In this document: positions 35,658-46,205 of the stretch, one piece after another
Position numbering within the stretch: the first letter of the stretch is position 1
How the letters are laid out: every line of letters starts with the position of its first letter
NCBI GenBank assembly: GCA_046347045.1
Contig: JAXMGX010000011.1
Location: 1 to 64,000 of the forward strand
Length of the DNA: 64,000 nucleotides
DNA from: ZC4RG30 sp046347045
GTDB lineage: Bacteria; Pseudomonadota; Gammaproteobacteria; Steroidobacterales; Steroidobacteraceae
Reading direction: 5' to 3'
Notes under the pieces: model-generated
What the model saw: the letters and a program-made list of their open reading frames with translations, nothing else
Told to the model about the DNA's origin: nothing
The model's database searches: none
Program-made: the position numbers and the translations under genes

Positions 35658-37148
35658 TCAGTCTTCGCGCGTCACGCGCAGCACTTCCTCGACGGTGGTG
35701 TCGCCGCGCAGGATCTTGGCGCGGCCATCGTCGCGGATCGAAGGCGTGAGTGTGCGGGCGTAACGCTCGAGCTCGTGCTCGGCGGAGCCGTCGTGGATCA
35801 TCGTGCGCATGGTGTCGTCGATCAGCACCAGCTCGTAGATGCCCATGCGGCCGCGATAGCCGCTGCCGGCATCCGCGCCGGGGCGGTAGATGCGCGGCGC
35901 ATCCTCGCCGGCAGGCACATTCAGCAGCCGGCGCTCGTATTCGCTGGCCGGTGCCGCTACGCGGGTTTCCGGGTTCAGCACGCGCACCAGGCGCTGTGCC
36001 ACCACGCCGATGAGGCTGGATGACAGCAGGAAGGGTTCGATGCCCATGTCCCTGAGGCGGGTGATGGCACCCACGGCGGTGTTGGTGTGCAGCGTGGACA
36101 GCACCAGATGGCCGGTGAGCGAGGCCTGCACGGCGATCTGCGCCGTCTCGAGGTCGCGGATTTCACCCACCATCACCACATCCGGGTCCTGGCGCAGGAT
36201 GGCGCGCAGGCCGCGCGCGAAGGTCATCTCGACCTTGGTGTTGACCTGCGTCTGGCCGATGCCATCGATGTAGTACTCGATGGGGTCTTCCACGGTCATG
36301 ATGTTGCGGCTGTTGTCGTTCAGCCGCTCCAGCCCGGCATACAGCGTGGTGGTCTTGCCCGAGCCCGTGGGGCCGGTCACCAGCAGGATGCCGTGCGGCT
36401 TGTGGATCAGTTCATCCATCAGCTCGCGCGTGCGCGCATCCATGCCCAGACTCTCGAGATCGAGCCGGCCGGCCTGTTTGTCGAGGATGCGCAGCACCAC
36501 GCGCTCGCCGTGGCCGGAAGGAATGGTCGATACGCGCACGTCCACCGCGCGGCCCGCGATGCGCAGGGAAATGCGCCCATCCTGCGGCAGGCGCTTTTCG
36601 GCGATGTCGAGCTTGGACATCACCTTGATGCGCGAGACCACCAGCGGCGCCACCGCGCGCTTGGTCTGCAGCACCTCGCGCAGCACGCCGTCGACGCGAA
36701 AGCGCATCACCAGGCGGTTCTCGAAGGGTTCGATGTGGATGTCCGAGGCGTTTTCGCGGATGGCCTGGCCCAGCACGGCGTTGATCAGCCGGATGATGGG
36801 TGCGTCGTCGTCGCTTTCGAGCAGGTCGGCCTGCTCGGGCAGGTCCTGCGCCAGGTGCGCCAGGTCCGCGCCTTCCTCCAGGCCACCCACCATCTGCAGC
36901 GGCGTGCCGCCGCCTTCATAGGCCAGACGCAGCAGCCGGTCGAATTCCTCGTCGCTGACGCGCTCCAGCTGCAGCGGCAGCCGCACGACGCGGCGCAGTT
37001 CGGCCACGGCCACCGCGCTGGCATCCGAGCGCAGCGCGCAGATCGCCGTTCCCTGCCGCACCTCGCGCACCACCACGCCGTGGCGCTTGGCGAAGGCGAA
37101 GGGCACTTCGCCGGCGGGCCGCGCAATGGGTTGAGGGTTCGCGCTCAA
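35658..37148 (-). CDS. gspE: Type II secretion ATPase GspE
   Basis: 496-residue hexameric ATPase that powers pseudopilus assembly. Walker A GPTGSGKTT at 259-267, Asp box around 284-290, Walker B DVVMVGEI at about 323-330 and the His box LSTLHTN. The tetracysteine zinc region is altered: LNPETR at 391-396 and GADAGSG at 424-430 replace the CxxC pairs. It starts at a TTG with AGGA ahead, 11 nt after the gspD stop; an ATG further in is not attractive. Confidence 0.93.
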   Translation of the reverse strand: MSANPQPIARPAGEVPFAFAKRHGVVVREVRQGTAICALRSDASAVAVAELRRVVRLPLQLERVSDEEFDRLLRLAYEGGGTPLQMVGGLEEGADLAHLAQDLPEQADLLESDDDAPIIRLINAVLGQAIRENASDIHIEPFENRLVMRFRVDGVLREVLQTKRAVAPLVVSRIKVMSKLDIAEKRLPQDGRISLRIAGRAVDVRVSTIPSGHGERVVLRILDKQAGRLDLESLGMDARTRELMDELIHKPHGILLVTGPTGSGKTTTLYAGLERLNDNSRNIMTVEDPIEYYIDGIGQTQVNTKVEMTFARGLRAILRQDPDVVMVGEIRDLETAQIAVQASLTGHLVLSTLHTNTAVGAITRLRDMGIEPFLLSSSLIGVVAQRLVRVLNPETRVAAPASEYERRLLNVPAGEDAPRIYRPGADAGSGYRGRMGIYELVLIDDTMRTMIHDGSAEHELERYARTLTPSIRDDGRAKILRGDTTVEEVLRVTRED

Positions 37149-37159
37149 GGCCGTTCCTG

Positions 37160-39256
37160 TCAGTCCGCGGCCTTGCCATCCGCGGGCACCGGCCGCGTGG
37201 TGGCGGGTGCCGCGGGCGGGGGTGGCGATGCCGAGGAGGGCGCCGGCCAGGGCGTGGGTGCCGGCACGGGCGGCGCAGGCGGCAGCTGCGGCGGCTTGTC
37301 GAAGGGCAGCAGCGGCAGCACTTCGTGCGTATTGCCCTGCTTGATCTGCGCATCGCGGATCAGGTTGTACTTCGAGTTGGTTTCGATGGCCGACTGCAGG
37401 CTGTCGGTCATGATCTTGGGACGGATGAACACCATCAGGTTGGTCTTCTCGCGCGTGCCATTGCGCGTCTTGAAGGCCTCGCCGATGATCGGGATGCGAC
37501 CCAGGAAGGGCACGCGCGTCTCGCCGGTGTTCTTCGCGTCGCGGATCAGGCCGGCCACCACCACGGTGGCGCCATTCTCCACCAGCACCTCGGTCTTGAA
37601 CGAACGCTTGAGCGTGATGGCGCTGCCCGCATCGCCGGTCTTGCCGGTAAGTTCGGAGCTTTCCACCTCCACCTTCAGCGTCATGGCGTTGCCGCCATTG
37701 ATCTGCGGGGTGATCTTGAGGATGGTGCCCACTTCCTGGCGCTGCACGGTGGTGAAGGGATTCACCACGCCGGTGCCGGTGGAGGTGCTGTTGGTGTACT
37801 GGCCGGTGATGAACGGCACTTCCTGTGCGCTCTTGAATTCGGCCGTCTGGTTGTCGGTGGCCGTGATCGAGGGCGTGGCGATGACGTTGCTGTTGCCGTC
37901 GGCGCGCAGCGCGCGGATCATCGCGCCGAAATTGATGCCATTGTCGCGCAACCGCCCCACGGCCATGGTGGTGCCCAGCGGCACCGTGGTGGCGGTGGCG
38001 GGGTTGAGCACTGCGCGCGTCAGGTCGACGATGCTCACGCTATTGCCGTTCGCCGACCCCACCGGATTCACGAAGCCGCCAACCGGAACGCTGGTGCCGT
38101 TCTCGTTCGAAAACAGCGCCCAGTTCACGCCCAGGTCGGCCGACTTGGTGGTGCTGACATCGGCGATGATGGCTTCCACCAGCACCTGCGCGCGTGGAAT
38201 GTCGAGCTTGTCGATCACCGTGCGCAGCGAGCGCATCATCTTCGGCGGCGCCGTGATGACGATGGCATTGGTTTCCTTGTGCGGCCAGATGGTGACGCTG
38301 CGGTCGGCGGACGCGCCACCGGCTGCGGCACCCGCTGCACCGCCGGCGGCAGCGGCTGCCACGCCCGTGGCCTGTTCCTTCAGCTTCGCTGCCAGGGCTT
38401 CGGCGTCGGCATACTTCAGGTAAACCACCTCGGTGCCACCGCCGTTCTCCAGCGGCGTGTCGAGGTGCGCGATCCACGTGGCGATGCGCAGCCGCTGCGC
38501 CGGATCGCCGCTGATCAGCACGCTGTTGGTGCGGTCGTCGGCCACCACGCGTGGCACCAGGCCCGCCGCCGCATCGGCCGGCTGACCGGCAGTCAGCGCA
38601 TTCAGCGTGCGCACCAGATCGCCCGCCGTGGCGTTCTGCAGCGGAATCACTTCCACGTTGTTGTTGCCGGTCTGGTCCACGCGGTTGACGATGCGCTGGA
38701 TGCGCGCCACGTTGCTGGCGCGATCGGTGATCACCATCGAGTTGGTGCCCGGGATGGGCTGCAGCAGACCGTATTGCGGCTGCAGCTGGCGCAGCACCGT
38801 GGCGAGCTGGTTGGCGCTGATGTTCTTCACCTCGATGACGGTGGTGACCATCTCGTCACCGCCGCCGCCCAGCGAGGAGGGCAGATCGTTGCCCGGCATC
38901 TGGCGCGCGTTCACGTCGGGCACGATCTTCACGATGTTGCCGGAGCGCAGCGCCGCGAAGTTGTGCACCTGCAGTATCGACAGGAAGGCGTAGTACAGCT
39001 CGTTGGCCGTCATCGCCCGCGGATTGACCAGGCTCACCTGCGCGCGCACGCGCGGATCGACGATGAAGGTGGTGTTGGTGGCTTCGCCCACTGCCTCGGC
39101 GAGCTGCTCGATGGGCACATTGGTGAAGTTCGGCGTGATCATCCGCGAACCCGCGGCGGGCGGCGGCCCCGGCGGTGGCGTCTGCGCCGTGACGCTGGCA
39201 GCGGCGCCTGCCAGCAGCACTGCGATGCGCACGAAGTGGGCGGGGGTTCGGATCAT
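37160..39256 (-). CDS. gspD: Type II secretion outer-membrane secretin GspD
   Basis: 698 residues: signal peptide (about 1-24, cut near VTA-Q), N0 domain (ITPNFTNVPIEQLAEAVGEAT), three N1-N3 repeats, then the secretin core (VPFLGRIPIIGEAFKTRN). An Ala/Gly-rich insert lies near 305-325 and a Pro-rich tail follows the core. Forms the outer-membrane channel. GspC upstream by 3 bp and GspE downstream belong to the same operon. Confidence 0.95.
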   Translation of the reverse strand: MIRTPAHFVRIAVLLAGAAASVTAQTPPPGPPPAAGSRMITPNFTNVPIEQLAEAVGEATNTTFIVDPRVRAQVSLVNPRAMTANELYYAFLSILQVHNFAALRSGNIVKIVPDVNARQMPGNDLPSSLGGGGDEMVTTVIEVKNISANQLATVLRQLQPQYGLLQPIPGTNSMVITDRASNVARIQRIVNRVDQTGNNNVEVIPLQNATAGDLVRTLNALTAGQPADAAAGLVPRVVADDRTNSVLISGDPAQRLRIATWIAHLDTPLENGGGTEVVYLKYADAEALAAKLKEQATGVAAAAAGGAAGAAAGGASADRSVTIWPHKETNAIVITAPPKMMRSLRTVIDKLDIPRAQVLVEAIIADVSTTKSADLGVNWALFSNENGTSVPVGGFVNPVGSANGNSVSIVDLTRAVLNPATATTVPLGTTMAVGRLRDNGINFGAMIRALRADGNSNVIATPSITATDNQTAEFKSAQEVPFITGQYTNSTSTGTGVVNPFTTVQRQEVGTILKITPQINGGNAMTLKVEVESSELTGKTGDAGSAITLKRSFKTEVLVENGATVVVAGLIRDAKNTGETRVPFLGRIPIIGEAFKTRNGTREKTNLMVFIRPKIMTDSLQSAIETNSKYNLIRDAQIKQGNTHEVLPLLPFDKPPQLPPAPPVPAPTPWPAPSSASPPPPAAPATTRPVPADGKAAD

Positions 39257-39259
39257 GGG

Positions 39260-40231
39260 TTACCTCGCACTCTCGGATGCGCCGGGTGGTGGGGCGCCAG
39301 GTTCGACACCGGGGCCCTGGTTCAGGCGTTCGGCTTCGCTGGCCAGTTCGGCCAGGTTCAGATGCAGCTCCAGCGGGCTGCCATTGCGGATCACGGTGAC
39401 ACGCGCCTCGGCGGCGCCGTTCAGCGAGTTGAATATCTCCTCGCTGCGTGTCTGGTCTTCGAGCGTGGTGCCGTTGATGGCGGTCACCAGATCGCCGGGG
39501 CGCAGGCCCAGCCGGTTGAAGGCCGGTGCGTTGCTGCCGGGGTATACGCGTAGGCCGCGCAGCTTGCCCTCGGCCGAGATCACGGGCTGGCGCTGGATCA
39601 CCTGATTCACAAGCGCCGGATTGTTGCGCAGCACCTGCTGCACCCGCGCCACCGAACTGCCCGGTGGCGGGGGCGGCGGTCCGACCAGAGGTCCGGCGGT
39701 GCCGGCCGTGACGCGGGGGATCATCAGTGCCTCGATGCTGCCGCCGCGATCCAGCAGCACGCGGTCCACCAGCACCGCGCTCAGCCGCGCGCCGCCAGGG
39801 AGTGAGTCGCCCACGCGGTATACGCGGATGTCGGTGGCGGAAGTGCCCAGCATCGCGAAGCCATGCTTCTCGTCGACATCGGCGATCACCCCGGCCAGCA
39901 CCAGCGCCATGGTGGTGACCGGCGCATTGCCGGTGCCGGGTGCGGGTGCGCCCTGGCCGAACAGGTTGGCGCGCAGGATGGACGGTACATCCACCACATT
40001 GCGGGTGGCCGCCGGCGGGGGCGGCGAAGCGCCGGGCGCAGTGGCGGGGGCGCTGGACAGCGAGGCCACCAGCGTGGCCGCGCGCACCCCGAGCAGCACC
40101 ACCAGCGCGGCGGTCACCCAGCGCGGCGCGCGGGCGATAAGCTGGCTTGCCAGCTCGCCGTCCAGATGCAGCGCTTGCGCAATGGAAGCCACGATCCAAG
40201 TATTATGCTCAGGTGTGGAATACACGCTCAA
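39260..40231 (-). CDS. gspC: Type II secretion protein GspC
   Basis: 323 residues with one membrane span (about 38-60), the homology region (HVLAGVIAD-like, here MALVLAGVIADVDEKHGFAM) and a C-terminal PDZ-like domain (GLRPGDLVTAINGTTLEDQ). GspC links the inner-membrane platform to the secretin. The start is uncertain: TTG at 40231 is used, without a clear Shine-Dalgarno; a GTG 13 codons on is another choice. First gene of the gspCDEF unit, divergent from clpS. Confidence 0.88.
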   Translation of the reverse strand: MSVYSTPEHNTWIVASIAQALHLDGELASQLIARAPRWVTAALVVLLGVRAATLVASLSSAPATAPGASPPPPAATRNVVDVPSILRANLFGQGAPAPGTGNAPVTTMALVLAGVIADVDEKHGFAMLGTSATDIRVYRVGDSLPGGARLSAVLVDRVLLDRGGSIEALMIPRVTAGTAGPLVGPPPPPPGSSVARVQQVLRNNPALVNQVIQRQPVISAEGKLRGLRVYPGSNAPAFNRLGLRPGDLVTAINGTTLEDQTRSEEIFNSLNGAAEARVTVIRNGSPLELHLNLAELASEAERLNQGPGVEPGAPPPGASESAR

Positions 40232-40358
40232 GCAATTGTTTTGACTTCACAAAAGGATCACATTTTCCGGGCACGACTGTCGCCTGCCGGCGACCGGGCA
40301 GGCTGTACGCTGGCGTACTTGGTATCGGGTTCCGAGGCCCCATAATCCATTCATCCCT

Positions 40359-40685
40359 ATGACCAAGGCGAATAGTCCGGAAGAACAGGGCCACACCGGC
40401 CTCGTTGTCGAGGAGGCGGCCCCGGAAACCAAGCAGCCGCCGCTGTACAACGTGGTGCTGCTGAACGACGACTACACGCCCATGGAGTTCGTGGTCAACG
40501 TGCTGGAGCGCTTCTTTCGCATGGACCGGGAAAACGCCACCCGGGTGATGCTGGAAGTGCACATGAAGGGCAAGGGTGTCTGCGGTGTTTTCACCTACGA
40601 AATCGCCGAGACCAAGGTGGCGCAGGTGATGACCTATTCCCGCGACAATCAGCATCCGCTGATGTGCACGCTGGAACAGGCCTGA
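40359..40685 (+). CDS. clpS: ClpS adaptor, N-degron recognition
   Basis: 108 residues. The ClpS core YNVVLLNDDYTPMEFVVNVLERFF with the conserved NDDYTPMEFV that binds N-terminal Phe, Leu, Trp and Tyr. It hands such substrates to ClpA, whose gene follows after 17 bp. The N-terminal arm of about 28 residues is acidic and flexible as usual. Confidence 0.96.
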   Translation: MTKANSPEEQGHTGLVVEEAAPETKQPPLYNVVLLNDDYTPMEFVVNVLERFFRMDRENATRVMLEVHMKGKGVCGVFTYEIAETKVAQVMTYSRDNQHPLMCTLEQA

Positions 40686-40702
40686 AGGAAACGGAGGCGA
40701 CA

Positions 40703-42982
<2,280 letters not shown>

Positions 42983-43082
42983 GCACCCTCACGCGCGACG
43001 CTGGATTCCGAACCGAGGAATTGCTGAACGCAGCGCGGCCGCGCGTCCTACAGGAACTCTCGATCGCCCGGAAATCGGGCGG

Positions 43083-43301
43083 TCAACGCCCGCGATAGAC
43101 GATGCGACCCTTGCTGAGGTCGTACGGCGTCATTTCCACCGTAACCGCATCGCCGGTCAGGATGCGGATGTAGTTCTTGCGCATCTTCCCCGAGATATGG
43201 GCAGTTACTACATGTCCATTCTTCAACTGCACGCGAAACGTGGTGTTCGGCAGGGTTTCCACAACCTCGCCTTCCATCTGGATCGCGTCGTCTTTGGCCA
43301 T
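43083..43301 (-). CDS. infA: Translation initiation factor IF-1
   Basis: 72 residues, S1-like OB fold with the standard MAKDDAIQMEGEVVETLPN start and YDLSKGRIVYRGR end. Binds the 30S A site during initiation. Located between clpA (convergent) and aat, the same neighbourhood as in E. coli. 54 bp after the aat stop. Confidence 0.98.
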   Translation of the reverse strand: MAKDDAIQMEGEVVETLPNTTFRVQLKNGHVVTAHISGKMRKNYIRILTGDAVTVEMTPYDLSKGRIVYRGR

Positions 43302-43355
43302 GTGTCCTGTCTGAATACCCTTGGAAAGGTCGCGGATTCTGCGGTAACCGGGGCC

Positions 43356-44009
43356 TCAAATCAAATGACGAAGGAATTCGGCGCGCGGCAGGGGGCGGCT
43401 GCCCATGCTGCGCAGGTGGGCCGAGGGCATCTGGCAGTCGATCAGTTCGATGCCCCGGGCCGGGCATTGGGCAGCAAGATGCGCCAGCGCCACCTTCGAT
43501 GCATTGTCGCGCCGGCTGAACATGGACTCCCCGCAGAACACCCGGCCGGTGTGCACGCCGTACAGGCCGCCGGCCAGTTCGTCGCCAGCCCACACCTCGA
43601 TGCTGGAGGCCACGCCGAGCCGGTGCAGTGCCTGGTAGGCCGCGCGCATTTCGGCAGTGATCCAGGTGCCCGCCGTCGCGGCGCGGGCCGTGGCGCAACC
43701 CTCGACTACGGCCGCGAAATCGCGGTTTTCCGTCACCTGGTACGTGCCACGCGCAAGCAGGCGGCGCAGGCTGCGTGACACGTGCATCTCGCCCGGGAAC
43801 AGCACCTCGCGTGGATCGGGAGACCACCACAGCACGGGCTCGCCTTCCGAATACCAGGGGAAGATGCCGCGCGCGTAGGCTGCCATCAGCCGCGCGGTAG
43901 ACAGATCTCCGCCGCCAGCCAGCAGCCCCGGGGGATCATCCAGCGCACGGCCAACCGGGGGAAAACTGTCCGGCGGATCGTCGGGCTTCAGCCAGGTCAG
44001 CCGCTTCAT
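43356..44009 (-). CDS. aat: Leucyl/phenylalanyl-tRNA--protein transferase
   Basis: 217 residues. Typical core FPPVGRALDDPPGLLAGGGDLS, GIFPWYSEGEPVLWWSPDPR and GGLYGVHTGRVFCGESMFS. It adds Leu or Phe to proteins with N-terminal Arg/Lys, creating the degrons read by ClpS-ClpA, whose genes are 0.5-3 kb away. ATG overlaps the GNAT gene stop by 4 nt. Confidence 0.97.
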   Translation of the reverse strand: MKRLTWLKPDDPPDSFPPVGRALDDPPGLLAGGGDLSTARLMAAYARGIFPWYSEGEPVLWWSPDPREVLFPGEMHVSRSLRRLLARGTYQVTENRDFAAVVEGCATARAATAGTWITAEMRAAYQALHRLGVASSIEVWAGDELAGGLYGVHTGRVFCGESMFSRRDNASKVALAHLAAQCPARGIELIDCQMPSAHLRSMGSRPLPRAEFLRHLI

Positions 44010-45139
44010 GGTCGGCGGAAGGGCACATGCGCAGCCACGGCGTCGGCATAGGCGTCCACCTGCACGGCCTCGCGCTGCAGGAAGTCGGCGATGGCGTCGC
44101 GGAAGCGCTCGTCGGCAATGTAATGCGCCGACCAGGTGTGGCTGGGTTCGAAGCCGCGGGCAATCTTGTGTTCGCCCTGCGTGCCGGGCTCGAAGCGCGA
44201 CAGTGCCTGCTCGATGCAGAACTCGATGCCCTGGTGGTAGCACAGCTCGAAATGCAGGCTGTGGAATTCGCCCACCGCGCCCCAGTAGCGCCCGTACAGT
44301 GCGTCGGCGCCCATGAAGAACACGGCGGCCGCCACCGGTTCGCCCGCGCGCATGGCCAGCTTGACCACCAGCGCATCGCCCAGCACGCGGGCGAGCTCGC
44401 GAAAACAGGCGAGGTTCAGGTAAGGCTCGTGGCCATGGGCGTGGAAGGTGCGCGCGTGCACCGCGTGCACGAATTCCAGTACGGGGGCGTCGATCGAGGC
44501 GCCGCGCAGCGTGCGCACGACGATGCCGCTGTCGGTGATGCGCCGGCGTTCGCGGCGCGCCTGCTTGCGCTTTTCCGAACGGAAGGTGGCCAGGTAGGCG
44601 TCGAAGTCGGTGAATCCCTGGTTGTGCCAGTGGAACTGCACATCGCTGCGCAGCAGCCAGCCGCGCCGCTCGAAGGCCGCGCGATCCTCATCCGAGACGA
44701 AGGTGGCATGCGCCGATGAGAGCCTCTGCCGGCTGCAGCGTCGCTGCAGTTCGCCGATGAGCGCATCGCGCAGGTCGGCGGCGTCCGCGCCGGCCGTCAC
44801 CAGCAGCCGCGCGCTGTTCACCGGCGAGAACGGCACGCCCACCAGAAGCTTCGGATAGTAGGCGAGGCCATGACGCGCATAGGCCTGGGCCCAGCCGAAG
44901 TCGAACACGAACTCGCCCCAGGAATGCGCCTTGCGGTAGGCGGGCGCGGCGGCGCGGACACGGCCGTGTTCGACGAGCAGGAGGTGCGCAGGCGTCCAGC
45001 CCGTGTTGCCCCCCACGCAGTGGGTGTGTTCCAGCGCGGCCAGGAACTCATGGCGCAGAAACGGGCAGTCGCTGCCTTCGAGTGCGTTCCATTCCGCGGC
45101 GGACACCTCGTCGATGGCCGAGAGCTCGCGGAACTCCAT
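44006..45139 (-). CDS. GNAT-superfamily protein, COG3146 (DUF482) type
   Basis: 377-residue protein with the family start SAAEWNALEGSDCPFLRHEFLAALE, the central FDFGWAQAYARHGLAYYPKL and the GNAT fold RTFHAHGHEPYLNLACF...VAAAVFFMGADALYGRYWGA. Often annotated as peptidoglycan biosynthesis/GNAT; substrate not established. Lies between trxB (3 bp gap) and aat (4-nt overlap), so these genes form one leftward operon ending at infA. Confidence 0.85.
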   Translation of the reverse strand: MEFRELSAIDEVSAAEWNALEGSDCPFLRHEFLAALEHTHCVGGNTGWTPAHLLLVEHGRVRAAAPAYRKAHSWGEFVFDFGWAQAYARHGLAYYPKLLVGVPFSPVNSARLLVTAGADAADLRDALIGELQRRCSRQRLSSAHATFVSDEDRAAFERRGWLLRSDVQFHWHNQGFTDFDAYLATFRSEKRKQARRERRRITDSGIVVRTLRGASIDAPVLEFVHAVHARTFHAHGHEPYLNLACFRELARVLGDALVVKLAMRAGEPVAAAVFFMGADALYGRYWGAVGEFHSLHFELCYHQGIEFCIEQALSRFEPGTQGEHKIARGFEPSHTWSAHYIADERFRDAIADFLQREAVQVDAYADAVAAHVPFRRP

Positions 45140-45142
45140 GCG

Positions 45143-46105
45143 TCAGCCGCCGTGCTCCACGCCTTCGAGGTACTTGTCGGCATCCAGCGCCGCCATGCAG
45201 CCGGAACCGGCCGAGGTGATGGCCTGGCGGTAGATCGAATCCGCCACATCGCCCGCGGCAAAGACGCCGGGAATGCTGGTGGCAGTCGCATTGCCCTCGG
45301 TGCCGCTGTGCACCCGCAGATAGCCGCCGCGCATGTCGAGCTGGCCCTCGAACAGGCCCGTGTTCGGCGCATGCCCGATCGCGATGAATACGCCGGTGAC
45401 CGGCAGCGTTTCGGTGCTGCTGCCGTCGGTGGCGCGGATGCGCAGGCCATGGACGCCCGTGTCGTCGCCCACCACTTCGTCCACCGCGTGGTTCCAGCGG
45501 ATGCTGATCTTGCCGGCCTTCTCGCGCTCGAACAGCCGGTCCTGCAGGATTTTCTCGCTCTTCAGCTTGTCGCGACGATGCACCAGCGTCACATGCGCGG
45601 CGATGTTCGACAGGTACAGCGCCTCCTCGACAGCGGTGTTGCCGCCGCCGATCACCGCCACGCGCTGCCCGCGGAAGAAGAAACCGTCGCAGGTGGCGCA
45701 GGCCGACACGCCCTTGCCCTTGAAAGCCTCTTCCGAAGGCAGTCCCAGGTACTTGGCGGCGGCGCCGGTGGCAATGATCAGTGCATCGCAGGTGTAGGTG
45801 GCCGAGTCACCCACCAGCACGAACGGACGCTGCGTGAGCCGCGCCGTGTGGATGTGATCATTGACCAGCCGGGTGTTGAAGCGCTCGGCATGGCGACGCA
45901 TGCGATCCATCAGATCCGGCCCCTGCAGGCCCTCCACGTCGCCGGGCCAGTTGTCCACTTCGGTGGTGGTCATGAGCTGACCGCCCTGTTCGACGCCGGT
46001 GATCAGCAGCGGCGAGCGATTGGCGCGCGCCGCGTACACCGCGGCGCTGTAGCCCGCAGGCCCCGAACCCAGGATGATCAGGCGGCTGTGGATGGTCTGG
46101 CTCAT
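45143..46105 (-). CDS. trxB: Thioredoxin-disulfide reductase
   Basis: 320 residues. FAD site ILGSGPAGYSAAVYAARA, redox-active CATC in GVSACATCDGFFF, NADPH site GGGNTAVEEALYL and C-terminal GVFAAGDVADSIYRQA. Reduces thioredoxin with NADPH. First gene of the trxB-GNAT-aat-infA unit and divergent from ftsK, a common pairing in this class. Confidence 0.97.
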   Translation of the reverse strand: MSQTIHSRLIILGSGPAGYSAAVYAARANRSPLLITGVEQGGQLMTTTEVDNWPGDVEGLQGPDLMDRMRRHAERFNTRLVNDHIHTARLTQRPFVLVGDSATYTCDALIIATGAAAKYLGLPSEEAFKGKGVSACATCDGFFFRGQRVAVIGGGNTAVEEALYLSNIAAHVTLVHRRDKLKSEKILQDRLFEREKAGKISIRWNHAVDEVVGDDTGVHGLRIRATDGSSTETLPVTGVFIAIGHAPNTGLFEGQLDMRGGYLRVHSGTEGNATATSIPGVFAAGDVADSIYRQAITSAGSGCMAALDADKYLEGVEHGG

Positions 46106-46175
46106 GTATAATTTTCCGAAGCTGTCGATAGGCTTATTGTGCCGGCAGGCGCCGCAACCTGCAGCGCGGAATCAA

Positions 46176-46205
46176 ATGGAAATCCTCAAGGCGTTGACGG
46201 TTTGA
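46176..46205 (+). other. Possible 9-codon leader ORF before ftsK
   Basis: ATG at 46176 opens MEILKALTV and stops at TGA 46203-46205, which overlaps the TTG start of ftsK (TTGA). A leader peptide could couple translation to the weak TTG, but an ordinary untranslated leader fits equally well. Confidence 0.25.

Noticed and set aside
36087..39553. Two very long plus-strand frames (about 780 and 740 codons) opposite gspE and gspD
   Set aside because: They are rich in His, Arg, Gly and Ala with no motif, the usual mirror image of GC-rich genes; the minus strand encodes clear secretion proteins.
43060..43085. Terminator after clpA
   Set aside because: CGCCCG/CGGGCG forms a small 6-bp hairpin at 43065-43081 but there is no U-tract and it touches the infA stop, so it was not listed as a terminator.
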